From JAPOUP01 sp965203605 (GTDB lineage: Bacteria; Pseudomonadota; Alphaproteobacteria; Rhodobacterales; Rhodobacteraceae): DNA of 64,000 bases. The position numbers and the translations under genes were made by a program. The notes under the pieces are model-generated. The model saw nothing but the letters and a program-made list of their open reading frames with translations. It was not told the DNA's origin and made no database searches. Positions 24,885-34,261 of this stretch are shown piece after piece. The stretch spans positions 2,480,001-2,544,000 of the forward strand of contig OZ241902.1 of NCBI GenBank assembly GCA_965203605.1, in the 5' to 3' direction. Within the stretch, counting starts at the first letter, position 1; the number at the start of each line of letters is the position of its first letter.

Positions 24885-27800
24885 TCACTCCGCAGCCTGA
24901 CACAATTTGTGTTGGCCACCCAACACAGCGAGCAGTTCTTCCCGACGCTTCTCCGCCTTGACCGAATTAGCCGCCTTGACCGGCCCAAATCCCCTTATGC
25001 TGAGGGGCAGTTCCGCAAGCGCGACAGCTGCCTCCATTCGATCACCCTTGAGTTCCGGCAGGGATTTCATATCAGCCTCAAATTGCCGGATGAGAGCCCG
25101 TTCCATCCTGCGTTCGGCGGAATGGCCAAACGGATCCAGCGGCGTACCACGCAGCCATTTCATCCTGGCTAGCATGCGAAGGAGGCGCGTCAGCCAGGGA
25201 CCGAATTCCCGTTTGGCCGGTCTCCCATCCGGGCCTGCCTTTGAAAGGATAGGAGGAGCAAGATGGTAAGTCAGTTTCGGTTCACCGTCGAACTCGCCGC
25301 GCACTTTCTCCTCCGTCGTCAAGAGAAGCCTGGCGACCTCATATTCATCCTTGTAGGCCAATAGTTTGTGGTATCCTTTGGCGACAGCCTCCTTCATCCG
25401 GGGTTCATCGAACCGATCAACCAGCCGACGATAGCGCTTCGCCAGGCGGGCCCCCTGATAGCGGCCAAGATGCTCCGCCCGAATCTCGATGAGTTCATCG
25501 ATGGTCTTAGGCAGCTTCGTTACCTTGGATTCAGTCAGCCCGTTCGCTTTGTCAGGATTGAGCATGGCCCAGCGTCCATAGTCGAACGCTAGCCGGTTTC
25601 GCTCAACGGCAGTTCCGTTCAGCTCAATCGCGGACAATATCGCTTTGTAGTTCAGCGGGATAAGCCCGGCTTGCCAGACCGCACCAAAAACAATCATATT
25701 GGAATAGATCGCATCGCCAAGAAGTTTCCCGGAAAGTTCGGACGCGTCAAGAAATGTAAGGCGATGACGAAGTCTCGAACTCAGGGCGAGTTTCAACCGC
25801 TCCAACGGCAATGTGAATTCCGTATTGCGCGTGAATTCCCCCGTGATGGTTTCGTGGCAGTTAACGACGGCTCCACCTCGGTCTGCCCTCATCAACCCAA
25901 GCGTTGAAGCGCCTGCACTGACCACCAGATCGCCTCCGATCAGTGCGTCGCATTCGCCCGTGGCGACACGAACCACGCTAATGTCAGCAGGTTCCTTGGC
26001 AATACGGCAATGAACATGAACGGCACCACCCTTCTGCGCAAGGCCGGCCATTTCCATCATGACGGCACCTTTTCCGTCGATGTGGGCGGCCATTGCCAAA
26101 ATCGCGCCGATTGTGACAACACCGGTTCCGCCTACTCCGGTTATGACGATGTTATGCGTTCCCTCTATCGCCGGCAGTTCCGGCAACGGCAGTTTCCCCA
26201 CGTCCAAAGAAGCTGTTGGCACCCTGCGGATCCTGGCACCCTCCAGTGTCACAAAACTCGGGCAGAAGCCGCTGAGGCATGAAAAATCCTTATTGCAGGC
26301 GGACTGGTCGATCGCTCTCTTGCGACCAAACTGTGTCTCGACCGGAACGATCGAGACACAGTTGGACTGCACACCGCAATCTCCACAGCCTTCGCAGATG
26401 TCAGTGTTGATGAAAACACGTCTGTCCGGATCCTCCATTTGACCTCGCCGGCGTCGCCGACGCTTTTCTGCCGCACAAGTCTGCAGATAGATGATTGCGG
26501 ATACGCCCCCATAACCGCTCAACCGTTCCTGGACTCGCTGGAGTTCCGTACGTTCGTGACGGGTGACTTCCCGCGGAAAGAGCGACAGATCAACGTCCTC
26601 CTTCCGGTCATAGACCAACGCCACGTTCGGGACGCCCATGGCAACGAGTTCCCGGGCGATTCTGTCAACTGTCAATCCTCCGTCATTCCCCTGCCCACCG
26701 GTCATGGCTACGGCGTCGTTGAAGAGGATTTTGTAGGTAACGTTGGCCCCTGCCGCCAAGGCGAAGCGAATCGCCTGGACACCGGAATGATTGTAGGTAC
26801 CGTCACCCATATTCTGGAAGACATGGCTACGGTTGGAAAATGGCGCTTCGCCTATCCAGTTGGCACCTTCACCACCCATATGGGTATAGCCAACTGTCTC
26901 GCGGTCCATCCACTGCACCATGTAGTGGCAACCAATTCCCGCGTAGGCCCGTGTGCCCTCCGGTATTTTTGTGGAAGTGTTATGTGGGCAGCCTGAGCAG
27001 AAATAGGGCAGCCGGTCCGCAATCTCCGGGGTGTTGTTGACCTTCCGTGTCAGGGATATGGTCTCCATTCCCGCTCGAATTGCATCCGTGCCCCGTCCTT
27101 CGTCGATCAGGATTTCACCGATCCTCTCGGCGATAAACACCGGATCAAGGCAATAGCGTGTCGGAAACAGCTGGACCCTGTGTCCGTCACGCCAGACATC
27201 TCCCTTATGCCAGCCATAGACCCGGCGCCCACGCCGGTCATCGAAGATCGCTTCCTTTATCTGAACCTCGATCAGCTTGCGCTTTTCCTCCACAACAACA
27301 ATCAGATCGAGTCCGTCCGCCCAATCTTTAAAGCTCTCGGTGTCCAGCGGCCAGGTCTGCACAACCTTGTAGGCAGTAAGTCCCAAGCGTTCGGCCTCGT
27401 TCGCCCCGATGCCCAGTAACGAAAAGGCATGCAAGAGATCGAGCCAGTTCTTTCCGGCTGCAACGAATCCAATCTTCGCCCCAGGTCTCCCCATTAACCT
27501 TCGATCAATTCGATTCGCCCTTGCGAATGCCTCCGCCGCAAACCTCTTGTGATCAATCATACGCGCTTCCTGCGGAATGCGGTCGTCGATCAGACGGATG
27601 TTTAGCCCGCCGTCCGGCATATCGAATTCCGGCGAAGAGAATGACATCCGGTCGGGTCTGCCATCGACCACGGCTGTGGATTCAACCGTGTCCTTCATCA
27701 GCTTCAGCCCACACCAAAGCCCGGCGAACCGGCCCAACGCGAATCCGTAGAGTCCGTAGTCGAGAATTTCCTGCACGCCGGCTGGCGAGAGCACCGGCAT

Positions 27801-28298
27801 GTAGGCGTCAACCATCGCCCAATCGGACTGGTGCAGGGTTGTCGAGCTCTCCCCGGTGTGGTCATCGCCCATCGCCATGAGAACACCGCCGCATTTGGAC
27901 GTGCCAGCGAAGTTCGCATGCCGCATCACGTCGCCTGTGCGGTCAACACCGGGCCCCTTTCCATACCAAAGTCCGAAAACGCCATCGAACCTGCCCTCAC
28001 CTCGAAGTTCCGCCTGCTGCGTTCCCCAGAGTGCTGTTGCAGCGAGATCCTCGTTTATGCCGGGCTGGAACAGGATATCGCTCGCTTCCAGTATCCCCCG
28101 TGCACGCTCCATCGTCATGTCCACCGCCCCGAGGGGGGAACCGCGATAGCCTGATACGTATCCTGCGGTGTTCAGACCCGCTGCCCTATCCCGTGCTTTC
28201 TGAGTCAGCATCAGACGTACAAGCGCCTGTGTGCCGTTGAGCAGCACTGGGGATTTTTCCAGATCGAAGCGGTCTGCAAGCGAAACGTTCTGCCGCAT
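24885..28298 (-). CDS. Indolepyruvate ferredoxin oxidoreductase, fused alpha-gamma form
   Basis: A 1137-residue fused enzyme that oxidatively decarboxylates aryl pyruvates (from aromatic amino acids) to aryl-acetyl-CoA, with ferredoxin as acceptor. Order of domains: N-terminal pyruvate:ferredoxin-like domain (GYRGSPLGAVDM, GDDHTGESST), thiamine diphosphate domain with GIGCHYMVQWMD and MTGGQGNDGG, a cysteine cluster near residues 640-690 (CEGCGDC...CVSIVP, CNKDFSCLSGFCPSF) for an Fe-S centre, and the C-terminal gamma domain (ITGVGGTGVVTIG, MEMAGLAQKGGAVHVH). Length matches the fused single-chain form of many proteobacteria. It stands alone, with spacers on both sides. The reading frame is intact. 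Confidence 0.93.
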   Translation of the reverse strand: MRQNVSLADRFDLEKSPVLLNGTQALVRLMLTQKARDRAAGLNTAGYVSGYRGSPLGAVDMTMERARGILEASDILFQPGINEDLAATALWGTQQAELRGEGRFDGVFGLWYGKGPGVDRTGDVMRHANFAGTSKCGGVLMAMGDDHTGESSTTLHQSDWAMVDAYMPVLSPAGVQEILDYGLYGFALGRFAGLWCGLKLMKDTVESTAVVDGRPDRMSFSSPEFDMPDGGLNIRLIDDRIPQEARMIDHKRFAAEAFARANRIDRRLMGRPGAKIGFVAAGKNWLDLLHAFSLLGIGANEAERLGLTAYKVVQTWPLDTESFKDWADGLDLIVVVEEKRKLIEVQIKEAIFDDRRGRRVYGWHKGDVWRDGHRVQLFPTRYCLDPVFIAERIGEILIDEGRGTDAIRAGMETISLTRKVNNTPEIADRLPYFCSGCPHNTSTKIPEGTRAYAGIGCHYMVQWMDRETVGYTHMGGEGANWIGEAPFSNRSHVFQNMGDGTYNHSGVQAIRFALAAGANVTYKILFNDAVAMTGGQGNDGGLTVDRIARELVAMGVPNVALVYDRKEDVDLSLFPREVTRHERTELQRVQERLSGYGGVSAIIYLQTCAAEKRRRRRRGQMEDPDRRVFINTDICEGCGDCGVQSNCVSIVPVETQFGRKRAIDQSACNKDFSCLSGFCPSFVTLEGARIRRVPTASLDVGKLPLPELPAIEGTHNIVITGVGGTGVVTIGAILAMAAHIDGKGAVMMEMAGLAQKGGAVHVHCRIAKEPADISVVRVATGECDALIGGDLVVSAGASTLGLMRADRGGAVVNCHETITGEFTRNTEFTLPLERLKLALSSRLRHRLTFLDASELSGKLLGDAIYSNMIVFGAVWQAGLIPLNYKAILSAIELNGTAVERNRLAFDYGRWAMLNPDKANGLTESKVTKLPKTIDELIEIRAEHLGRYQGARLAKRYRRLVDRFDEPRMKEAVAKGYHKLLAYKDEYEVARLLLTTEEKVRGEFDGEPKLTYHLAPPILSKAGPDGRPAKREFGPWLTRLLRMLARMKWLRGTPLDPFGHSAERRMERALIRQFEADMKSLPELKGDRMEAAVALAELPLSIRGFGPVKAANSVKAEKRREELLAVLGGQHKLCQAAE

Positions 28299-28453
28299 GT
28301 CATACGCCTTTCCAAGCGAGCCTGGAATATGACTTACAGAATTGCCCGACTTCTTTGAAGGGTTTCTCTGGATGGTAGACGGCCAGGTTCATGGCACGCA
28401 GGCTCACGAATTTCGGGATAGCTGCCGATCATATCCCTTGACGGAAGGCGTAT

Positions 28454-29788
28454 TCAACTGAAGTCTTCCGATGGGGAGTGATTCTCGTTTGGCTCATCTT
28501 TTGATCTCTTGATGTTCCGTTCGCGAATCACGCGGCGAGCGCCATCTTCGCGACCGGCCCGTTCCCGTTGGCGCATTGCGGGGGCCCGCAGTCGCCGCTG
28601 CGGCTCAGGCTCGGAACCAGCGCGGCCCATGCCCGGTCGAAGCGCCCGGACCTGCGCAGCGACCGGAAGGTCAGGACGCCCTAGCCGCCGTCGCGGCCCC
28701 GAGCGCTTCATCCGGGACGTCACGGGAACCCTGTTCGCGGATTCCACGGATCCCGAACCGATGGCGCAGCCCGCTGCGGCGGCGGCAGCGCAGTGCATGC
28801 GGCGGCGGTCGTTGCGGAAGAACGTCAGTTCCCTCGGCACGTCTTCGGTGCCCTTGCCCTTCCGCAGCAGATGGCGCAGCGCGTCGATCACCTTGCCGGC
28901 GCCCCTTGGGTCGTGGCGCAGGACGTGCCGCCACTTCCCGGACCAAGCCTCCCCGCCGCCTTGTCCGCTCCGAAGGCGGTGTCGGCCGCGGAGCTCAGGT
29001 GCTGGGCGCTATGCCAGAAGTCGACAAGTGTCACGTCGGGGCACAGCGATTCCAGGAACGTCCAGCTGTCCTTCGCGCTGTCGGCGACCGCCGCAGGCCT
29101 AAGGTCCGGCGTTAGCGCCAGCCAGTGCAGCGCCTCGGCCCTGAGCTGCGCCTTCAGGCTCACCTTGCCGGCCTCGGGAAGACGCCCGGAGCACCAGCTC
29201 TCCTGCATGGTCCCCTCGGCGTCAACCAGCCCGACCACGCCGCACGACGCCTCGCGCCAGCCAGCGTCCGTTGGCTTTCTGTCCGCCGTCCCGGCGTTCA
29301 TGCGCATCATGACCCCGTCGAGGGAGACAGGGAGCGACACCGCCCCCTCCGGCAGTTCCTCCATGCGGTTTCCGACCTCTCCAGAAAGCCGCTCCAGGGC
29401 CGCCGAGGGCCCTTGGCCGACCGGCCGCCGCCACACGTCCTCGCTCCCGCGCACCGTCAGGCCGCTCATCAGGTGCATCGGGAGGCCCGCCGCCGCCAGC
29501 GTCAGGTCGGGGACGGCCTCGGCCGGGACCAAGGACGCGCCGGTCCCCGAGGGGCGGTACCGCAACCGCCAGAAGCCGACCGGCCCGAACACCGTCATCG
29601 CCCGGCGCGGCCTCGGCCGCCAGCGGGTCATCCCGGTGCAGGTTCGCGACGTTCGCCGCAAGGCCGGCCCCGGCGGCCCGCTCCACCAGGGCGATGGCCG
29701 CCTTCGTCAGGTTCTCCCGTGCCGCCGTGACGGATTCGCTTCCTTCGCAGGTGTCGGCAACCGGGGCTTCGGGCTGTACACCTGTCAT
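28454..29788 (-). pseudogene. ISKra4-family transposase, multiply frameshifted
   Basis: Minus-strand transposase readable only by changing frame. The N-terminal part starts at 29788 (MTGVQPEAPVADTCEG). The central catalytic region lies in a second frame, with VSLDGVMMRMNAG and VTLVDFWHSAQHLSSAAD. The C-terminus is in a third frame from about 28891, with IGSGSVESANRVPVTSRMKR. These are the signatures of ISKra4-family DDE transposases. At least two frameshifts make it non-functional. The DNA is much richer in GC than the host genes. A 3' fragment of the same element recurs at 33.4 kb and a miniature derivative at 50.0 kb. Confidence 0.82.
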
Positions 29789-29852
29789 CGGAGCGCCCCT
29801 TTCCGCCGCCATACAGGGGCTTTTGGGTTTTGTAAGGGAGCACTCCACCACA
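28472..29852 (-). mobile_element. Degenerate ISKra4-family insertion sequence
   Basis: About 1.4 kb of high-GC DNA bounded by related ends: GGGGAGTGATTCTCG at 28473 and, in opposite orientation, GGAGTGCTCCC near 29838-29848. It contains the frameshifted transposase. The right-end sequence also occurs at 33.35 kb and 50.20 kb, which supports the boundary on that side. The left boundary is approximate. I could not identify a target-site duplication. Confidence 0.65.
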
Positions 29853-30048
29853 CCCGGAATCGAGGGCCAGGAAGGTCGGCGGACAGGCCGATCGTGGAAA
29901 AATCGCGCCCGGCGCCGCGAATTTTCGCGGATTCGCCCGGATCAGGGCCGATCGCCGGATCCGGGCAGGAAAATGTCGTTTGATTGCCGTGCACTGGAAA
30001 AACCGCTGTTCACCATAGAGTAATCACACCCTGCCCACAGTTTCCCCC

Positions 30049-30237
30049 CAGCAGGCCAGGCTCCGCATCACTCAAAACCCAGTACGCACGGAGTCCGCCA
30101 TCCGTCCATATCCGCTGCATGGTCCACTCCGATCACGTTGCTACCGGAACACATTCATGGAACGGTTGCGCCTGTCAGGATGTCTCTGCCAAAGACAAAA
30201 TCCTGCCGTTTTTCTCCCCCTTAGTGCGTAATGGGCC
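30049..30237. repeat. First copy of a ~188-bp direct repeat (Tn3-like transposase start)
   Basis: This segment is repeated at 34075-34261 in the same orientation, with scattered substitutions. On the minus strand each copy opens with ATG at the same place and encodes a conserved start; here it reads MQRIWTDGGLRAYWVLSDAE, then PGLLGG before decaying. This resembles the N-terminus of Tn3-family transposases (a WT..L..HW.L...E..LL pattern). The repeated DNA upstream of the ATG is probably the transposon's regulatory region. It lies just downstream of the RES gene. Confidence 0.6.
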
Positions 30238-30277
30238 AATTTTGGGATGCACCGCGTCGGATATCGACCAGCGAGTG

Positions 30278-30866
30278 CTAGCGAGGGTTGCTCAGCGCTC
30301 GCCTAGAGAATACCGGCACATTGGTTCCACCTGGTTTGCGAACCGATGGGGCGAGCAGTCCGTCCAAGTCTTGGGAAACGGCCTCAGCCCCCAAGCGGTT
30401 GCAGAACGTATAGTCGTTACCGTGAATCAAGTCCCGCCATGTGTCCTGCATGGGACGCAAGTCCTTCGTATGGCCGCGAAAATCACAGGTAAACCGTGAA
30501 TACCAGGCAGTCCGACCGCCGCGCGGCTTACCGGCGAACCTTTCGCAGAACCAGTAGCGAACTTCTGCCTCTGCCGTCTCCAGCTCAAAGGAGAAGTACC
30601 CAACAGGGAAAGATCCGTCCGAAAAACGTGACTTGGGATACCCGGCGCTTCTGCTCGAATGGTGCGTCAACAAGTTCTTCAAGAGAATCAGACATTTCGT
30701 GCGAATTCAGGAACTCCTTCATCTCAGTAATCTGTTCCGAACTCATCTCCTGATCGCGCAGAAAGTTGTCGTCCGTTTGATAACTTGCGAAGCGAACCAG
30801 AACCTCTTCACAGGGTCGACTAGTGATTTTTTCCAGCACCTCAACGTCCTGCCGCCGCTTCGACAT
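30278..30866 (-). pseudogene. RES-domain toxin (NAD+ phosphorylase type), frameshifted
   Basis: The frame starting at 30866 (MSKRRQDVEVLEKITSRPCE) runs to VDAPFEQKRRVSQ and then stops. Shifting frame near 30636 continues as SRFSDGSFPVGYFSFELETA, EAEVRYWFCERF, and on to LDGLLAPSVRKPGGTNVPVF. The second half is a clear RES domain: the ETA.AEVRYW block, the LDGL..PS.R..GG.N.PVF ending and about 130 residues. RES toxins degrade NAD+ and are paired with MbcA/Xre antitoxins, which is exactly the upstream gene. The antitoxin stop lies inside the toxin start region (26-base overlap). One base restored would give a ~195-residue protein. Real inactivation and assembly error are both possible. Confidence 0.78.
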
Positions 30867-31503
30867 ACTCCTTAACAAGAAGGAGGTTTTCCATCGACCC
30901 GTCCAGCATCAGGTCCAAGGGCGATTGCTCGTCCAGCATAGTATGCGGCTCCCGAAGCCACCGATTCTCGACGTTTTCATCTCGAAACAGCGCAGACAAT
31001 ATATTGCGAATACGGTACAGGTATGCAATTCGATCCTTGACGTCACGTCCCCTGAGAGCGGCCCGTCCGGTCAGCAAGTCCCCTGTGAACGATTCGTCGT
31101 CAGGGTCCATTCCTAGCAGAACGGTTGCGGCCTCCGAATCGAGCTTCCATGTGTCGAGGAGATTCTTGAAAAACTGAACCGGCCCGGTCAGGCGGGCTTG
31201 GTATGGCGAAATCCTTGCGTCGGTTCCTACACCAGTGGTGTCAGCATCTACCCGTCGAGAAGGGACGTGACGATGATGCAACACTGAGATTCCCTGCCGC
31301 GGTGTTTTCCCGGCGTCTCCGACTGGGGCAAATCGGGCGCTCCTGGTGCCAATCGATTCTTCGTCCAATTGTTTGCCCCGCAGCTGCATTTCTAGTGAAC
31401 TGTCCCTCTGCGAAACATGCCCAGACGTCGATCCAAGGCCACCAAGTAATCCGGGAGACATTCCCCCCATAGCCCTCTCCTTTTGAACAGAGCCAAAGTT
31501 CAT
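30841..31503 (-). CDS. MbcA/ParS/Xre-type antitoxin with N-terminal extension
   Basis: A 220-residue protein whose last ~105 residues are the DUF2384 antitoxin region: FFKNLLDTWKLDSEAATVLL, then DRIAYLYRIRNILSALF, RDENVENRWLREPHTML and SPLDLMLDGSMENLLLV. The block W+R.P, G..PLDLM.DG is the part that blocks RES toxin active sites. The first ~110 residues are polar, repeat-poor and unlike the usual short antitoxin. A shorter start inside is possible, but the ATG at 31503 overlaps the previous stop (ATGA). The gene lies between an unknown protein and the RES toxin, in one operon. It would neutralise the toxin and repress the operon. Confidence 0.8.
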   Translation of the reverse strand: MNFGSVQKERAMGGMSPGLLGGLGSTSGHVSQRDSSLEMQLRGKQLDEESIGTRSARFAPVGDAGKTPRQGISVLHHRHVPSRRVDADTTGVGTDARISPYQARLTGPVQFFKNLLDTWKLDSEAATVLLGMDPDDESFTGDLLTGRAALRGRDVKDRIAYLYRIRNILSALFRDENVENRWLREPHTMLDEQSPLDLMLDGSMENLLLVKEYVEAAAGR

Positions 31504-32222
31504 GACGTCACCATGTTGGCGGGAGCGGGCATCAACTCAATGTCCAGCCCTTTCAGAAGTTCTTCAAGCAATCGCTGCGGGCGACCAGCGCATTCCTCGT
31601 GCAAATGCAGTTCCGGCGATTCCGTGCATGTGATCCAGCACGAAGCGATGATTGACGACTTCTCCACTGAATTACTGTATGCGTGCAGCACTGCCTGCCA
31701 GCCTTCATCTTCGTTCCGAACCTCAAGATTGATGCAGGGATAGAGTGCTGCGTTGCCTAAGCCATTCAACTCCATGTCGATGCCCGGTTTCACCACCTGC
31801 CGCAGGAAATCGCGGGCGATCACGGAACCATTTCCGAGTCTGAGCGACAACGTTGTTCGAACCAAGAACATCGTAATCTCGGCCTCCGGGAGTGCTCTTT
31901 TCAGTGCCTGCTCCACCAGCGCGAGGCATTCGTTGCAGATGGCAATATCCTGTTCGCCCCTCAGGCCGTTAAAACTCATCGACAGCCTCTCCGCCGTCAC
32001 CTCGATCGTCCCATTCCCCCCAAACATCACTACGCGTACGCACACGTCCGAAAGTGCGGTCCCGCCGAATACGTGCAGGTCTCTCGTTCGAAGCGGAAAT
32101 CGGGGATGGATCGATTGGTGCAATGACTTCAGAAGCTCAGTGTTGCGCCCCGGCAGGTCGAACAGCGGAACAGAGAATTCCGCCTCGTACACCAACTCCA
32201 TCCATTTGAGGTTGCCCTTCAC
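31500..32222 (-). CDS. Unknown protein, first gene of the MbcA-RES operon
   Basis: A 240-residue soluble protein that I do not recognise. It reads as alternating beta and helical segments (MELVYEAEFSVPLFDLPG, SDVCVRVVMFGGNGTIEV, ALYPCINLEVRNED). Overall length and the opening are faintly reminiscent of TIGR04255-type proteins, but this is a weak impression. The GTG at 32222 is preceded by AGGAG at eight bases; an ATG at 32201 is an alternative. Its stop overlaps the antitoxin start by four bases, so it is translationally coupled to the toxin-antitoxin pair. It may be a third component, for example a regulator or sensor, or simply a passenger. Confidence 0.6.
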   Translation of the reverse strand: MKGNLKWMELVYEAEFSVPLFDLPGRNTELLKSLHQSIHPRFPLRTRDLHVFGGTALSDVCVRVVMFGGNGTIEVTAERLSMSFNGLRGEQDIAICNECLALVEQALKRALPEAEITMFLVRTTLSLRLGNGSVIARDFLRQVVKPGIDMELNGLGNAALYPCINLEVRNEDEGWQAVLHAYSNSVEKSSIIASCWITCTESPELHLHEECAGRPQRLLEELLKGLDIELMPAPANMVTS

Positions 32223-32643
32223 CGGAGCGTCTCCTGGCGCAGGCCGGTCATCAGGCTGCAGCCACTCAGGCCTTTCTCTGGGAGCCGCTCGCTGTCCGGC
32301 ACATCTGTCCTACGACAGTCGTACCAACGTTCCACCTTCTTGTCCTCTGTTTCCAGTTCCTGCGAGTCGTCACGGTTGTCCCCGTAAGACGCGAAGTCCA
32401 GATCACCCGGGGCACCTCGCCCAGATTGCACAAAACCAAGCAAGCCGCTGTGTGGTCGGGTTGACATGCTTGCCCTCGAAAGCACGATGCACAATACACT
32501 ATAATCTGGGATGTAATACCAATCCAACTGAATAAAGACTCACGAACAAATCAGGTATATGTTGTGGCTCACCCCGGGAGCTTGCGTGTGATCGGCTCAG
32601 CCATCCTGTACTCTGTGTTTGTCAAAATTCATAAGGAGAACGG
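32223..32643. other. Upstream region of the RES operon, no gene recognised
   Basis: About 420 bases between the operon start and the IS630 relic. It must contain the operon's promoter on the minus strand. Open frames of ~100 codons on the minus strand lack any recognisable feature. Confidence 0.4.
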
Positions 32644-32736
32644 CATGCCTGCAAAAATCATGGTTTCGCGCACCGACCACACGCCCCCAGACCTGCGTGC
32701 ACTGGCGTCGAAGAACAATGCCCAGCACGCACGAAG
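32644..32736 (+). pseudogene. IS630-type transposase N-terminal fragment
   Basis: Thirty-one codons after an AAGGAGA ribosome-binding site read MPAKIMVSRTDHTPPDLRAL, then ASKNNAQHARR. This matches the start of IS630-family transposases (a ..TRTDH....LRALA.K...AQ.ARR pattern). The similarity ends abruptly at ~32736, where a resolvase relic begins on the other strand. It is truncated and non-functional. Confidence 0.6.
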
Positions 32737-32757
32737 GGGGTCAAAAACGGCGAGATT

Positions 32758-32940
32758 TCAGGTTGGAGTGGATTGAGCGTTCTTGATGCGATCGACTGTG
32801 GCGACGCCGACATTGAAGTGGCGTGCTATCGAGCGGATTGATTGGCCTTTGTTGAGTATTCTGGCCACTTCCGATTGCCGATGTGTTGTGAGTTTCGGCT
32901 TTCGACCGAACCTGACGCCACGCTTGCGGGCGGCACATGG
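32758..32940 (-). pseudogene. Serine recombinase (resolvase) C-terminal fragment
   Basis: The last ~60 residues of a resolvase/invertase are readable on the minus strand: RKRGVRFGRKPKLTTHRQSE, then VARILNKGQSIRSIARHFNV and GVATVDRIK. This is the helix-turn-helix DNA-binding domain of Tn3-type resolvases. The catalytic domain is missing, replaced upstream by the start of a DUF4338 relic. It fits with the Tn3-like transposase relics at 30.1 and 34.1 kb as debris of one transposon. Confidence 0.7.
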
Positions 32941-32987
32941 CGGCCCGAGAAGGTTGTCGACTTCAGGTCGATGATCCGCTGGTACAT
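32938..32987 (-). pseudogene. DUF4338 (DruA-like) N-terminal fragment
   Basis: About 17 codons (MYQRIIDLKSTTFSGRH) match the start of the DUF4338 gene at 49750 (MDQRIIDLMSTTFPGRR). The non-coding DNA just upstream of both starts is also similar (CGTGAC..CAGCAT.CGAATC pattern near 33010 and 49765). It is fused head-on to the resolvase relic, so a second copy of that element once stood here and was truncated. Confidence 0.6.
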
Positions 32988-33348
32988 GGACGGCTCCTCC
33001 CGCATTTCGTGACGCCAAGCATGCGAATCGCGGGCAGTTTGGTAATCACATGGCGGAAGAAAATTCACCAACCGAAGAAAGTCACGCTATTCCAATGGTT
33101 TGTGGAGCGCGAGAAAATCGCCCACCAAGCCGCAAGTCTATCCGAATGCCATTGCTGCGCAGGGCCCTCAAGGGAACACGGTGCCGGATCGAGATGCTGG
33201 AAGCCCAGCTGGACAAGCTGCGCACGGCGAGGAACGCAACCCGCTGCCGGATGCATGCGACTGCCCGAGCTGCGGCCAACCCTGCGCACCGAATGGAGCC
33301 GAGGAATCCAGCCTCGTCGAGATCGCGATCAAGGCTTACAAGTTCATG

Positions 33349-33825
33349 CGGACTGATTCTCGTATGGCTCACCTTTTGATCGCATGATGTTCCGTTGGCG
33401 CATTGCGGGGGCCTGAGCCGTCGCTGCGGCTCAGGCGGGGGACCAGCGCGGCCCGTGCCCGGTCGAAGCGCCCGGAAGGTCAGGACGCCCTGGCCGCCGT
33501 CGCGGCCCCAGCGCTGCCCCGAGCGTTTCATCCTGGACGTCACGGGAACCCTGTTCGCGGATTCCACGGATCCGGAACCGATGGCGTAGCCCGCCACCGC
33601 GGCGTCCGCGTAGCGCATGCGGCGGCGGTTGTTGCGGAGGAAGGCCAGTTCCCTCCGCGCGTCGTCGGGCCCCTTCCCCTTCCGCAGCAGGTGTTGCATC
33701 GCGTTGACCGTCTTGCCGGCGCCCTTTGGGTCGTGGCGCAGGACGTGCCGCCACCTCCCGGACCAGACCTTCCCGCCCGCCGTGTCCGCGCCGAAGGCGG
33801 CGTCGGCCGCGGCGCCCAGATGCAG
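33349..33825 (-). mobile_element. 3' fragment of an ISKra4-family element
   Basis: Highly similar to the right part of the element at 28.47 kb. On the minus strand, frames include HLLRKGKGPDDARRELAFL and IGSGSVESANRVPVTSRMKR, the transposase C-terminus. The right end carries GATTCTCGTATGGC. The fragment stops at ~33825, where an IS1595-type relic begins on the opposite strand. The transposase N-terminus and left end are missing. Confidence 0.7.
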
Positions 33826-34020
33826 CTGGGCATCGGCAGCTACAGAAGCGCCTGGCTGCTTCCCCGGAAGCTGCGCCGAGCGATGGTGGACCCGGACCGG
33901 GGCCCGCTGCAGGGGGTCGCGGAGATGGACGGGGCGTCAATGCCCTGCAGCGACGGCGGCGGGCCAGAGGGTGGCGGGGAGAAGGGCGTGGTAGGCCAGG
34001 GCCGCAGCGCCGGGGCCGTG
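33826..34020 (+). pseudogene. IS1595-type transposase internal fragment
   Basis: The plus strand reads QLGIGSYRSAWLLPRKLRRA, then MVDPDRGPLQGVAEMDGASM. This matches the LG.GSYKTAW...HKLRRAMV...R..L.G.VEVDE region that leads into the DDE domain of IS1595-family transposases. The catalytic aspartate-glutamate position reads MDG, and the rest is degraded into a GC-rich repeat-like tail. It is truncated at both ends by other relics. Confidence 0.6.
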
Positions 34021-34146
34021 GAAATACCTGAGATGGACGCATAAAGTCAGACGGCGATGCCCAGAGGTTCTCCTCAGCAGGCCAGGCTCCGCATCAATCA
34101 ACACCCAGTGCGCGTGGAGTCCGTCATCCGTCCATATCCGCTGCAT
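34018..34146 (-). pseudogene. Tn3-family transposase N-terminal fragment
   Basis: From ATG at 34146 the minus strand reads MQRIWTDDGLHAHWVLIDAE, then PGLLRRTSGHRRLTLCVHLR and YFHGPG. This follows the Tn3-family N-terminal pattern (W....L..HW.L...E..LL....G..RL.....L..F...G). It breaks off within ~45 codons. The equivalent start occurs at about 30120 in the other copy of the direct repeat. Confidence 0.6.
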
Positions 34147-34261
34147 GGTCACTGCGGTCACATTGCTACCGGAACAAATTCACGGAACGGGTGCGCCCGT
34201 CAGGACATCCCTGCCAAAGTCCAGATCCTGCCGTTTCTACCCCCTTCCTGCGTAATGGGCC
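34075..34261. repeat. Second copy of the ~188-bp direct repeat
   Basis: This segment corresponds to 30049-30237 with a similar end point (CGTAATGGGCC in both). It includes the Tn3-like transposase start codon and about 115 bases upstream of it. The right edge coincides with the last bases of the VapC gene, so the toxin gene seems to abut transposon DNA. Confidence 0.65.

Noticed and set aside
28509..29983. Long plus-strand frames through the ISKra4 element
   Set aside because: They are arginine/serine/proline-rich antisense shadows of the high-GC transposase gene and match no family.
33041..33345. Possible IS66-type transposase remnant on the plus strand
   Set aside because: A CPSCG-like stretch and a coiled segment are suggestive, but the frame changes and similarity is too weak to support a feature.
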